From: Bacillota bacterium
Lineage (GTDB): Bacteria; Bacillota; Clostridia; Lachnospirales; Lachnospiraceae
Assembly (NCBI GenBank): GCA_023407575.1
Contig: JAEYLX010000075.1
Coordinates: 62,001-126,000, forward strand
Direction: 5' to 3'
DNA length: 64,000 nt
Below are positions 17,722 through 25,468 of this stretch, one piece after another (the stretch's first letter is position 1; each line of letters begins with the position of its first letter). Under the pieces are notes generated by a model, which was given only the letters and a program-made list of their open reading frames with translations, was not told the origin of the DNA and searched no databases. A program made the position numbers and the translations under genes.

Positions 17722-18468
17722 TTAATTACATATTTCTGCATAAGCCTTGTAATAGTCATAATATTTCCCATCGCAGGCAGAGAACAGATAGCGGGCAAAA
17801 ATATTAGATACTTGATATCCTTTTGTTTCAAAATACTCAAGATGCGGTTGAAAAGCATCAATTGACGGATTACTGTAATCTACCTTTAACACAAAGGATA
17901 AATATTTTGATTTCTTATTTATCATCCAGAGTACTTCTTGATTCTCCGTAGTGGTAACTGCTAATCCGGTTTCTATTTTCTTATCCAAAGGAATATAAAG
18001 TAAAACACTCTGATATTGATCCTTGATATAAATGGACCACGCTTCTGTATCATCTACGCTAAAGGTATAAACTCGGTCATAATCCGGCTCTTCCTCTTCG
18101 TACTGATGTTCGAGCATTTGATTATATTCCTTGATGCATTCCTTTTTTTTATTAATATATTCCTTTGCTGTATATAGCTCCTGTAGTTTTTGATCCAAAT
18201 CACTTTCGAGCTCCTTCAAGGAATCTGCTAGTTCATTCGGAGAAAGGCGCGGTAATATCTTCATCTCATGTAAAGACATACGCAAACACCTAAAATGCGC
18301 CAAATCAGAGATGGTATAGATAGAGCCATGGTTATACTTACGATAATTGTTTACATTATCTCTTGGTAAATTAATCAAGCCTTCACTTTCCCAATAGCGA
18401 ATTGTAGACTTTGGAATATTTAGCAAACGTGATATTTCACCAATCGTAAATGTATTTTTCATGTGCAT
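17722..18468 (-). CDS. MerR-family regulator with large effector domain
   Basis: Transcription factor with an N-terminal winged HTH (FTIGEISRLLNIPKSTIRYW, then ESEGLINLPRDNVNNYRKY) and a dimerisation coiled coil (about residues 85-120, rich in Glu/Lys). A C-terminal part of about 120 residues resembles the effector-binding fold of BmrR-type regulators (EAWSIYIKDQYQSVLLYIP). With ATG 18468 as start (GGGGTGG 8 nt upstream) it is 248 aa; a GTG 12 bp further up is less likely. No drug-efflux gene is adjacent, so the target is unknown. Confidence 0.82.
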   Translation of the reverse strand: MHMKNTFTIGEISRLLNIPKSTIRYWESEGLINLPRDNVNNYRKYNHGSIYTISDLAHFRCLRMSLHEMKILPRLSPNELADSLKELESDLDQKLQELYTAKEYINKKKECIKEYNQMLEHQYEEEEPDYDRVYTFSVDDTEAWSIYIKDQYQSVLLYIPLDKKIETGLAVTTTENQEVLWMINKKSKYLSFVLKVDYSNPSIDAFQPHLEYFETKGYQVSNIFARYLFSACDGKYYDYYKAYAEICN

Positions 18469-18521
18469 ATATTTAACCACCCCTAATTCATTTGTTTACT
18501 ACCAATATCTTAATAAGAAAA

Positions 18522-19034
18522 CTATGTAAGAATTCGCTTTATATAATGTTCCATTGTCATACTATATAATCTGCATGTACTTAAATTACTTTCATAATGA
18601 AATCCGGATTTTTCAAAAACTTTCACCGATCGTATATTTCCAGGATGTATCTTGGCAATGACACGCGGAATTCTCCATTGAAAAAACGCCTTACTAAGCC
18701 CTTGTTCAATAGATTTGGTTCCAATCCCCTGCCCCCACTTTTCTTTTTCGCCAATTACAAGGACAATTTCTGCTTCGCTCTTTTTACGAACTAATTTTAG
18801 AAAGCCCACAGGCTGACTATCTCCATGTAATATCATGCAAAAGGTCCCATTCCGATTAAATAAATGTGTCAGGATATCCGTATTAAATTTATTAACAATA
18901 TCATTAATTTCATAAGAAATATTATTGGTTTCATTTAAATATTTTGTTATTTCTGTATTTCCTAGCCATTCTCCAATGATTAAAGCATCTTTTCGCGTCA
19001 CTTCCTGTGTCAGGGTCACATCAAGTGCTTCCAT
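18522..19034 (-). CDS. GNAT-family N-acetyltransferase
   Basis: Acetyl-CoA-dependent acetyltransferase of the RimJ/RimL type, 170 aa from ATG 19034, which is preceded by AAAGGA at 8 nt; the frame is open 23 codons further but with no ribosome site. The acetyl-CoA loop is GEKEKWGQGIGTKSIEQGL, and the conserved end VIAKIHPGNIRSVKVFEKSG follows. N-terminal residues ALDVTLTQEVTRKDALIIGE resemble small-molecule (aminoglycoside-like) acetyltransferases, but the substrate cannot be assigned. Confidence 0.8.
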   Translation of the reverse strand: MEALDVTLTQEVTRKDALIIGEWLGNTEITKYLNETNNISYEINDIVNKFNTDILTHLFNRNGTFCMILHGDSQPVGFLKLVRKKSEAEIVLVIGEKEKWGQGIGTKSIEQGLSKAFFQWRIPRVIAKIHPGNIRSVKVFEKSGFHYESNLSTCRLYSMTMEHYIKRILT

Positions 19035-19190
19035 TATATCATTCCTTTCATAATATAATAAAAGCCTTTCATAGCTCCATGGTACTATGACGGTTCTTTC
19101 CATACATGACTATTATAAACGTTCAAGTAACTTTAATGTCAATAGTATTCCTAAAATCTGCATATCAATGCTGTTTGATAATTCAAAAAT

Positions 19191-19222
19191 AAAAGCACAA
19201 GCTGACCTTTGCTTGTGCTTTT
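19191..19222 (-). terminator. terminator of the NlpC/P60-like gene
   Basis: Perfect 11-bp arms AAAAGCACAAG and CTTGTGCTTTT around a 10-nt loop; on the minus strand the stem ends in TTTTATTTTTG. Confidence 0.88.
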
Positions 19223-19316
19223 TGAGTATTGTTTGCTAAATCATATGATCCAAAAATTCAATTTGGTATGTTTTTCTCTGCTCAAATTTTAATAAATTCT
19301 TTGTAATAGACTATTA

Positions 19317-19910
19317 TTACAATTCATATATTTCATGAAATCTTCTGGGTTTACTTTGATTAGTCCTAAAAATCGTATCTGCTAATTTGAATTCCTTCAA
19401 ATTACCTTTATAAATCATCTTACCCTCTATTTTTAATAAATTTTGCGGTCTAACTAGATTTCTTGAAATTTTTAAATCCGCAATACTACTTTCTTTTAGA
19501 ATATGATACACAAATTCAGAGCATAAAAATCTATACTCTCTGCATAACGGTTTATTTATTAAGCTATAAAGAAGCCCCTTATAGTTATATTTATATAAAT
19601 CACTATTAGAAATAAAACAGTCTATTAAAGCTTTGGCGTTTACATATTGCTGCTTTGACACCTCAATTTCAAGAATTGCTGCGGGTATGGTATTGCAGTA
19701 CTGATACAAGCCTTCATTCACATTCTCTTTTTTAAACCTACCAATAAACGGGTTATTCCAGGTTTTTCTTCCAAAACTGTACATTTGATTAAGTTCTTTG
19801 TCAAATGATATTGATGCATGTGTATACTCATCATTTTTTATAATGTGAATCAAATTGGAAACTACCGTTTGGGTTCTAGTTAAGACAATATATAAATAAT
19901 ACTTTTTCAA
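19317..19910 (-). CDS. permuted NlpC/P60-like (YiiX-type) thiol hydrolase
   Basis: A 197-aa protein with the layout of circularly permuted NlpC/P60 (papain-like) enzymes. The His comes first in EYTHASISFDKELNQMYSFG (about residue 30) and the Cys later in REYRFLCSEFVYHILKES (about residue 128). Related proteins act on lipids, peptides or amidated cell-wall parts. The start is taken as TTG 19910 because GGAGG precedes it by 9 nt; the frame runs six codons further but those codons contain the ribosome site. No signal peptide is seen, so it is cytoplasmic. Monocistronic. Confidence 0.65.
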   Translation of the reverse strand: MKKYYLYIVLTRTQTVVSNLIHIIKNDEYTHASISFDKELNQMYSFGRKTWNNPFIGRFKKENVNEGLYQYCNTIPAAILEIEVSKQQYVNAKALIDCFISNSDLYKYNYKGLLYSLINKPLCREYRFLCSEFVYHILKESSIADLKISRNLVRPQNLLKIEGKMIYKGNLKEFKLADTIFRTNQSKPRRFHEIYEL

Positions 19911-20085
19911 ATTTAAATACCTCCGCAAATTTGTTGACCTACTAATTATAAAACAAAAGGTTTAATAAACGTTAAAGAAACAATAAAGAATTGTTTAAAA
20001 TATATAACGACTTAGATACTCAATATACCTCATCATTTTCTAAAAATTTTAAAGTTTATTCTAATTCATTTCTTAATCAAAAAAA

Positions 20086-20111
20086 GACATGAAAGTTTAC
20101 ACTTTCATGTC
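20086..20111 (-). terminator. terminator of the YtrA-type ABC operon
   Basis: Perfect 11-bp arms GACATGAAAGT and ACTTTCATGTC with a 4-nt loop, followed on the minus strand by TTTTTTTG. It lies 25 bp after the GntR stop. Confidence 0.92.
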
Positions 20112-20135
20112 CATCTCTTTGTGTATTTCAATTAT

Positions 20136-20501
20136 TTAGTAAATCTTTTTTAAAAGTTCAATAACCTCTTCTATCGTAAGTCCAAAGGACTTATAATAAG
20201 AACTGTCATATGCCATTTGCTTTAAAATCATTTCGTTACGTTTTTGAAGTATATCAACAGGTGAAAGTTCAGCTACAAAACATCCTTTTCCCGTTACTGT
20301 ATATATCAAACCGCATCGTTCAAGCTCTTCCCAGGCTTTTTTTATTGTTATTATACTAATACGAAGCTCTGTTGCTGCTTGTCGAATTGGGGGTAAGCTA
20401 TAACCTTTTTCTAACTCACCCTTGAGTATTTGCGCACTAATTTGTTCAAAAAGCTGCTGATAGATTGGTTTATCCGAGGAATTTGATATGGCTATGTTCA
20501 T
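20136..20501 (-). CDS. GntR-family regulator, YtrA subfamily
   Basis: Short repressor, 121 aa, with the GntR winged HTH (PIYQQLFEQISAQILKGELE, then LPPIRQAATELRISIITIKK) and only a brief C-terminal helical tail (about residues 75-121), which defines the YtrA subfamily. Such proteins usually control the ABC operon that contains them. Here it is the last gene, overlapping the permease by 4 bp, whereas ytrA usually comes first. Its likely site is the 33-bp palindrome at 22017-22049 over the operon promoter, making a negative loop. Confidence 0.88.
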   Translation of the reverse strand: MNIAISNSSDKPIYQQLFEQISAQILKGELEKGYSLPPIRQAATELRISIITIKKAWEELERCGLIYTVTGKGCFVAELSPVDILQKRNEMILKQMAYDSSYYKSFGLTIEEVIELLKKIY

Positions 20502-21154
20502 TGTATTTCCACTTTCTTAAATCGTTTAATGGCAATATTATAAGCGATTATCGTAAATATGGCAAATATTACAATACCCGTAATTAGAATTGCAAATTGT
20601 ATTGCAAAGTTATCTGCACCCTTTCCTTTAAAAAGATCAAACACCATTGAATTTTTTATACCCACCCATTCTGCGGCTGCGCCAAATAGCATGGCTCCTA
20701 TAATCCCCACAACTGTAGGAAATCCATATTTATAGGAGGTCTTATAATACATTGAAATAAAAATCAGATTGAAGATAGCAAGCATAACAAAGCACAACCC
20801 AAAAAAACCTATGCTTGGTCCAAAGAAAAAGTAGTTAAAATCCGGATATATTTGAGTATGGATTACACCATAGATAGCTGCAGTCACAATGTGTAATAAT
20901 TCCAATAATACAACAACTGCCATCTTGGATTTTACAATATCTTTTTTAGTTACAGGCATCATAATTGAAAAAATTAAATCATTCTGGGTTTTATAAGCTC
21001 CATAAATATTCGGTATCGTTATGAAGCAAAAATATAAAAATACGAAAAAATACAACCAGCCTGGAATCAGCATTAAGGCACCTGTCAAAAAGGGCATAAA
21101 GTAAAAGAAAGGATTTACTCCTAACTTTATATCTTTCATTAATAAGTTATACAT
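20498..21154 (-). CDS. ABC-2-type transporter permease subunit
   Basis: A 218-aa membrane protein with six hydrophobic segments, the layout of ABC-2 permeases. A cytoplasmic start MYNLLMKDIKLGVNPFFYFM and the loop FSIMMPVTKKDIVKSKM are typical of the family found with YtrB-like ATPases in Firmicutes. It overlaps the ATPase gene by 8 bp and the regulator by 4 bp. Systems of this type respond to cell-wall antibiotics in some species, but the cargo is unknown. A homodimer is expected since only one permease is present. Confidence 0.82.
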   Translation of the reverse strand: MYNLLMKDIKLGVNPFFYFMPFLTGALMLIPGWLYFFVFLYFCFITIPNIYGAYKTQNDLIFSIMMPVTKKDIVKSKMAVVVLLELLHIVTAAIYGVIHTQIYPDFNYFFFGPSIGFFGLCFVMLAIFNLIFISMYYKTSYKYGFPTVVGIIGAMLFGAAAEWVGIKNSMVFDLFKGKGADNFAIQFAILITGIVIFAIFTIIAYNIAIKRFKKVEIQ

Positions 21155-22001
21155 ACATCTCCTCCTTCTTCGAGAAATATATCATAATTTCTTCCAGCGT
21201 AGGCAGAGTAGATTTAATATTTGAAGATGGATTAAAGTCTACTGTATGGATTAATCCTGTAAATCCAAACGAATTCTTTTTATAGGATACCAACTGATTC
21301 CTTATTTCAGTTAGCTCACTTTCATTACCACTCACCAAACGATATGAATTAATAAATTCATCTTTCTCCGCACTATTAATGATTTGCCCATTATCAATAA
21401 ACGTTATATAATCTGCGCATTTTTCCAAGTCTGAGGTTATGTGCGTCGAAAACAGGATACTGATTTCCCCTTCTTCCACCAACTCCTGAAATAGCTCTAA
21501 CAAATTGTCTCTTGCAACCGGATCAAGTCCGCTTGTAGGTTCATCCAGGATGAGCAGCTTAGCTCCATAGGATAAAGCTAGGGCAAGGCTGAATTTTACT
21601 TTCATACCGGTGGATAATTCAACTATTTTTTTGTTCTCATCTAATTTGAACTTTCTCATATAATTTTGATAGGTTTCCTCATTCCAATTCGTATAAAATC
21701 TCTTAATTACCTTTGTTAATGTTTTGACTTTACTTCGAGTATAGTAATCAACACCACCAAACATATAACCAATTTCCTGTTTTAATTCCATCTCGTGCTC
21801 TATGAAATTTTTACCCAAAATACTGATTTCACCACTATCCACCTGAAGCATATTTAAAATTGATCTTATCGTAGTTGTTTTTCCTGCACCATTGATGCCG
21901 ATAAAACCCATAATATATCCCTGTTCCAATCGAAAAGAGACATCTTTCAAGCCAAAATTTTTGTATCTTTTATTTAAATTTTTAATTTCTAATGCTAACA
22001 T
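21147..22001 (-). CDS. ABC transporter ATPase, YtrB/CcmA type
   Basis: ATPase subunit, 284 aa. Walker A is GINGAGKTT at about residues 35-43, the signature is ELSTGMKVKFSLALALSYGA (STG in place of SGG, common in this subfamily), Walker B is LLILDEPTSGLDP and the switch His is in LFSTHITSD. About 80 C-terminal residues form an accessory region. It is the first gene of a three-gene operon (ATPase, permease, GntR), with GGGAG 7 nt before its ATG and a self-regulated promoter upstream. It powers export or a membrane-stress response by the partner permease. Confidence 0.9.
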   Translation of the reverse strand: MLALEIKNLNKRYKNFGLKDVSFRLEQGYIMGFIGINGAGKTTTIRSILNMLQVDSGEISILGKNFIEHEMELKQEIGYMFGGVDYYTRSKVKTLTKVIKRFYTNWNEETYQNYMRKFKLDENKKIVELSTGMKVKFSLALALSYGAKLLILDEPTSGLDPVARDNLLELFQELVEEGEISILFSTHITSDLEKCADYITFIDNGQIINSAEKDEFINSYRLVSGNESELTEIRNQLVSYKKNSFGFTGLIHTVDFNPSSNIKSTLPTLEEIMIYFSKKEEMYV

Positions 22002-22016
22002 TTAGCATCTCCCTTC

Positions 22017-22071
22017 TTACATTGTGTATATTGTATATACACAATGTAACATCATTCAAACATAATGTCAA
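22017..22071 (-). promoter_or_regulatory. promoter with 33-bp YtrA-type operator
   Basis: On the minus strand -35 TTGACA (22066-22071) and -10 TACATT (22043-22048) are 17 bp apart. The palindrome TTACATTGTGTATA-N5-TATACACAATGTAA (22017-22049) covers the -10 and start point. Its TGTATA/TATACA core fits GntR/YtrA sites, so the operon's own regulator is the likely ligand. Confidence 0.8.
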
Positions 22072-22121
22072 TAATTTTAATAAAATATAAGAATTCGTTC
22101 TTATGTAGGTAAACAAAGAAA

Positions 22122-22167
22122 CGGTATATCATAAAGTCTGATTAATCAAATCCTTTATGATATACCG
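22122..22167 (-). terminator. terminator of the RimJ/RimL-type acetyltransferase gene
   Basis: Perfect 15-bp arms CGGTATATCATAAAG and CTTTATGATATACCG, followed on the minus strand by TTTCTTTGTTT. Confidence 0.88.
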
Positions 22168-22198
22168 CTCTTCAATTAACTATAATATAAACTTCTTT

Positions 22199-22696
22199 TT
22201 AAATGCTCTTATTGATTTTTAACCAGTAATATAACTCCTCTGTTTCATGTGTCCTTTCAAACTCAAGCTTTTCAAGAACACGTATGGACGCAATATTATC
22301 CTTATCACTTTCCGCAATAACCCCTGGGACTCTCATCTTATTAAAAGCCCAATTAATAAGACATCCAATTCCCTCTGTTGCATATCCACACCCCTGAGCT
22401 TCATCACTTATACCATAACCTATCTCTACATATCCACCCTCTTTTGGCTCGCCTTTAAATATTCCTCCGCCTATCACATTATTTTCTGACTTGTCATAAA
22501 AGGTCCAGGTTCTGTACCAGATAAGGTCTTCCTTATGAAAGGACCCCTCCTCTGCAAGGGCACTGTGGTATTGATAAGCATTTTTAAAGTCACTCGCCAA
22601 CTCATCGCCATTCTCGGCAGCCGCACACATAGATTCATAGCTTTCACATATTAAAACCAAACGCTCTGTTTCTAATTTTAAATCTAAATTATACAT
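22199..22696 (-). CDS. GNAT-family acetyltransferase, RimJ/RimL type
   Basis: A 165-aa acetyltransferase. LKLETERLVLICES at the start is the classical RimJ/RimL opening, and NVIGGGIFKGEPKEGGYVEIG with EAQGCGYATEGIGCLINWAF forms the core and acetyl-CoA loop; VIAESDKDNIASIRVLEKL is the conserved end. The usual RxxGxG loop motif is changed to EAQGCGYA, with the arginine position occupied differently. Family members acetylate ribosomal proteins or small molecules. ATG 22696 has AAGGAG 5 nt upstream. Monocistronic. Confidence 0.82.
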   Translation of the reverse strand: MYNLDLKLETERLVLICESYESMCAAAENGDELASDFKNAYQYHSALAEEGSFHKEDLIWYRTWTFYDKSENNVIGGGIFKGEPKEGGYVEIGYGISDEAQGCGYATEGIGCLINWAFNKMRVPGVIAESDKDNIASIRVLEKLEFERTHETEELYYWLKINKSI

Positions 22697-22802
22697 ATAT
22701 TCTCCTTCTCATTGATCTTTACTTTTTATTAGTTTTTAGATAGCTGCATCTTATTTAGCAGCACATAAACTAGACTCCCTCATGGAGTTTTCATACAAAA
22801 AA

Positions 22803-22830
22803 GCCGTAGTATATTTTTATATACTACGGC
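22803..22830 (-). terminator. strong intrinsic terminator
   Basis: Perfect 11-bp arms GCCGTAGTATA and TATACTACGGC with a 6-nt loop, followed on the minus strand by TTTTTTG. It ends the unit described at 22831-22983 and perhaps the acetyltransferase gene further upstream. Confidence 0.92.
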
Positions 22831-22983
22831 AGTAAGATCAATGAAAAGAAACAGCCATGTCTATAAAAAGATATACTTCTAGCCATAAAAATGGGTAAAT
22901 AATATATTCTTTTTTGATGTCATGGCATTACCTCACTCTAATTATTATGTAATATTTATAGCACAACATAACCTTAAAGTCAA
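22831..22983 (-). ncRNA. candidate short transcript with a 14-codon reading frame
   Basis: A promoter, -35 TTGACT (22978-22983) and -10 TATAAA (22955-22960) with 17 bp between, begins right after the neighbouring acetyltransferase gene and points to a strong terminator at 22803-22830, giving a transcript of about 145 nt. It contains ATG 22923 with GAGG 7 nt upstream and a frame of 14 codons (MTSKKNILFTHFYG) ending at 22879. It may be a small RNA, a leader peptide, or only a 3' UTR with a chance promoter. The rest of 22697-22802 shows nothing. Confidence 0.35.
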
Positions 22984-22999
22984 ATATTATATCTAGCAA

Positions 23000-23476
23000 T
23001 TAGAAACACCTACTGTCTTCCTTTACCTTCATCATTAAATACTCATCAATTCCTTTACGATACAAGCTTGGAATTGTTCCTAAGTATTGATATCCCAAGT
23101 TCTCATAAAAAATCTTCGCACCAGGATTGTAATCTCCTACTAATAAGAATATTTTATCTCCGGTCTTAAATACTATTCCTTCAATATATTCTAATAATTT
23201 TTTTCCTACACCTTTGCCCCTATATTCCTCCTTAATAGCTATTAAATGCAGATAATGAAAGGCATGAAAGGCACCTTCCATGATATAGTATGCAAAGCCT
23301 GCACAATCGCCATTACATAGGACAATATATAGCGTTCCTCTATGTATTCCTTCCAGCACTGCATTTTTTCTGCTTTCTTCTGACTGAAAATAAGATGTGC
23401 ATAAAGTCGAATTATCCAAAGCTTTTATACAATCCTCTAAATACTCTTCTGTTCCTATTTTAAATTGGATATCCAT
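23000..23476 (-). CDS. GNAT-family N-acetyltransferase
   Basis: A 158-aa acetyltransferase with the canonical motif A: HLIAIKEEYRGKGVGKKLLE (R/Q-x-x-G-x-G/A intact) followed by FLLVGDYNPGAKIFYENLGY. The N-terminal part TEEYLEDCIKALDNSTLCTS is variable and gives no substrate clue. The start ATG 23476 has AAGGAG 8 nt upstream. It stands between a candidate small transcript and an amidohydrolase gene, and could be in one unit with the latter (gap 58 bp). Confidence 0.85.
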   Translation of the reverse strand: MDIQFKIGTEEYLEDCIKALDNSTLCTSYFQSEESRKNAVLEGIHRGTLYIVLCNGDCAGFAYYIMEGAFHAFHYLHLIAIKEEYRGKGVGKKLLEYIEGIVFKTGDKIFLLVGDYNPGAKIFYENLGYQYLGTIPSLYRKGIDEYLMMKVKEDSRCF

Positions 23477-23534
23477 CTTGCTAACTCCTTCATCGAAAGC
23501 TATGTCTTATGTTAAGCTTTTTTTCATCTATGTT

Positions 23535-24347
23535 CTATTCGTCTAAAGCAAGAATTTTTCTTGCATTCAGCCTATAAATATGCTCCTTTACCTTTTCTGA
23601 TAGGTTCAACTGTTCCACTCTTTCAATTTGATCCTCAATATTTGCATAAGGTGTATCCGTGCCGAAAATGATATGGTCATAACCGAAAGCATCAATTGCT
23701 TGCTTTATATCACTGCCCTGAATCCTCTTAGAGCTAGAAGTATCAAAATAGATATTCTTTAGGTTAATACCACTGTTACTAAATAGATCGACACCCGTTA
23801 AATGTCCGATAATAAATACGGCAGCCGGGTTTTCTTTTATAAAACGAAGAAGACTGTGGACTTCATTTTTTGAATAGATATGAATAAACACCGGCAGATT
23901 ATGTAGTGAGGCAATATCTACCAGCTTTTTGAATTCTTTCCCATCAATTTTGAAGGAATTCCATGCCTGATGAAGTTTAATTCCCCTGGGCTGGTATGTA
24001 CGGATTGTATTCTCTAGATTACTCATATCCTCAATATCTAAAGGGTTTACCCATAAAAACTGGATTACTAGCTCGGGAAGCTGTTTTCTCAATTCATAGA
24101 CATATTGATTGCCATCACCATTCTCTTTAAAAAAATGATTATAAGCCAGGCGGTTCATCCGATTCATCTTATAAATGCTATCTGGTTTCTGTTTAAAGGG
24201 CATGCTTGGTGGTTTTTTTAGATTCTGCATGTTCTTTGGACTTGTACATAAAACAATTTTCTCAATATTGTACTTTTCAGCCATATTTTTTAAGGAATCT
24301 ACTGTGCCATAATCGCCAGCTGCATGAGCGTGAATATCAATTAACAT
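23535..24347 (-). CDS. amidohydrolase family protein (TIM-barrel)
   Basis: Metal-dependent amidohydrolase-2-type protein, 270 aa from ATG 24347, which has AGGAGG 6 nt upstream. The N-terminal metal motif is LIDIHAHA (residues 2-9); later LHNLPVFIHIYSKNEVHS and FIIGHLTGVDLFS supply further His ligands, and IIFGTDTPYANIEDQ gives the catalytic Asp. This is the layout of the ACMSD/2-pyrone-dicarboxylate hydrolase group. The first bases overlap by 7 bp the end of a small GyrI-like fragment gene (24341-24490), suggesting coupled translation. Substrate unknown. Confidence 0.82.
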   Translation of the reverse strand: MLIDIHAHAAGDYGTVDSLKNMAEKYNIEKIVLCTSPKNMQNLKKPPSMPFKQKPDSIYKMNRMNRLAYNHFFKENGDGNQYVYELRKQLPELVIQFLWVNPLDIEDMSNLENTIRTYQPRGIKLHQAWNSFKIDGKEFKKLVDIASLHNLPVFIHIYSKNEVHSLLRFIKENPAAVFIIGHLTGVDLFSNSGINLKNIYFDTSSSKRIQGSDIKQAIDAFGYDHIIFGTDTPYANIEDQIERVEQLNLSEKVKEHIYRLNARKILALDE

Positions 24348-24490
24348 AAGAGCCCTCCTACCTGCCACATACTACTCCAAAGGTCCACAGCCTCATCATT
24401 ACTCCCTGGCTCTGAACTTATCCTAACCTGTTTTCCGATTAAACGTACTGCCGGAAATCGTTTTACCTCAAATCTTATAAGTTTTGACAT
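24341..24490 (-). CDS. truncated GyrI-like effector-binding fragment (49 aa)
   Basis: Small frame with its own AGGAGG, read as MSKLIRFEVKRFPAVRLIGK and on to a TAA inside the next gene. FEVKRFPAVRLIGK plus DEAVDLWSSMW matches the first third of GyrI-like/AraC effector-binding proteins; compare FEVQDFKAVRFIGKEV at the start of the 57399-57917 gene. The family is normally about 150 aa, so this is either a decayed gene cut off at the amidohydrolase or a short peptide kept for translational coupling. Confidence 0.55.
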   Translation of the reverse strand: MSKLIRFEVKRFPAVRLIGKQVRISSEPGSNDEAVDLWSSMWQVGGLLC

Positions 24491-24624
24491 GTTATACTTA
24501 CCTCCTCCCTAATATTATTAGTTTAACATTCTATAAATAAATTTCAACATTTTAATCCATTCATTTACTTTAATTACCTGTTAAGCTTATATTGGGGGAA
24601 ACAAATAATTTATTCTATTGCAAG

Positions 24625-25389
24625 TTATTTCATTGCAAGTTCTTCAATTTTAAGTTTCATAAAGTTATTTATATTAATATTCTTCTCCACAAATCGCAAA
24701 ATCTCTAAAGCTGACTGTGGCGTTCTATCATAGCCTTGAATGAATTCTGCCAATTGATCTTCCCCTATAATATTAGCCGCTTCGATCCTTCTAGCCGGAT
24801 CAAATCTGTCTGCCTGATGATAAGATTCCGGATTTTGTGTTCGCAGAATTTGAAGTAACAGGTCAACAGCATAGTTCTGCACAAATTTATAGGCAGAAAG
24901 CTTTTCTCCTCTATGAAATCTACATAAGCCTACATACAAATTAGTAAGTAACTCGCCAAGCATCCAATCTAGCTCCAGTTTTTTTTCATAGTGCAAAGTA
25001 GAATTAAAATGTATTTCTGATACATCGAACTCCTCCTCTTTCCATACAATTGATCCATTTGATAAGTCTATGTTTTTCAGTTCACCTTCTTCAAAAACTG
25101 CAAACTCACAGTACACACCATCCTTATAAAAATACTTATACCCATCCACCGTATTACGAAAATAAAATCCAGTAGAAGAAATTTCACTTAACCAATTCAA
25201 ATTATCAATGTAGTGCATTTTATATCCAGGCTTAGCTATCACAAAGAAATCTAAATCCGATTGGTCATCCATCATTTCCTGATTTCCACTGCAAGAACCA
25301 AGTGCCAATAATGCTTGGGCATGTCCACTGTTTTTCAAGGAATTTGCGATCTCCATAAGTCGAATTTTTAATAGTTCTTTTTTTGTCAT
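24625..25389 (-). CDS. nucleotidyltransferase-domain protein
   Basis: Pol-beta-superfamily nucleotidyltransferase, 254 aa. The GS motif and catalytic Asp pair are seen in ALLALGSCSGNQEMMDDQ followed by SDLDFFVI (residues 27-52). The rest is helical and resembles the C-terminal domain of lincosamide/aminoglycoside nucleotidyltransferases. Such proteins may adenylylate antibiotics, but many homologues have no known substrate. ATG 25389 has TAGGAG 7 nt upstream. Monocistronic; I see no resistance cassette or mobile element around it. Confidence 0.72.
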   Translation of the reverse strand: MTKKELLKIRLMEIANSLKNSGHAQALLALGSCSGNQEMMDDQSDLDFFVIAKPGYKMHYIDNLNWLSEISSTGFYFRNTVDGYKYFYKDGVYCEFAVFEEGELKNIDLSNGSIVWKEEEFDVSEIHFNSTLHYEKKLELDWMLGELLTNLYVGLCRFHRGEKLSAYKFVQNYAVDLLLQILRTQNPESYHQADRFDPARRIEAANIIGEDQLAEFIQGYDRTPQSALEILRFVEKNININNFMKLKIEELAMK

Positions 25390-25468
25390 TTTTCTTCTCC
25401 TATTAATAGTATTTTTATATCGTCGAGTTCAAGGACTTCAGTCTAAGCATGGAATTCACTATAAAAAC

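Noticed and set aside
24625..25389. Antibiotic-resistance cassette on a mobile element
   Set aside because: The nucleotidyltransferase has no flanking transposase, inverted repeats or integrase, and its base composition resembles its neighbours.
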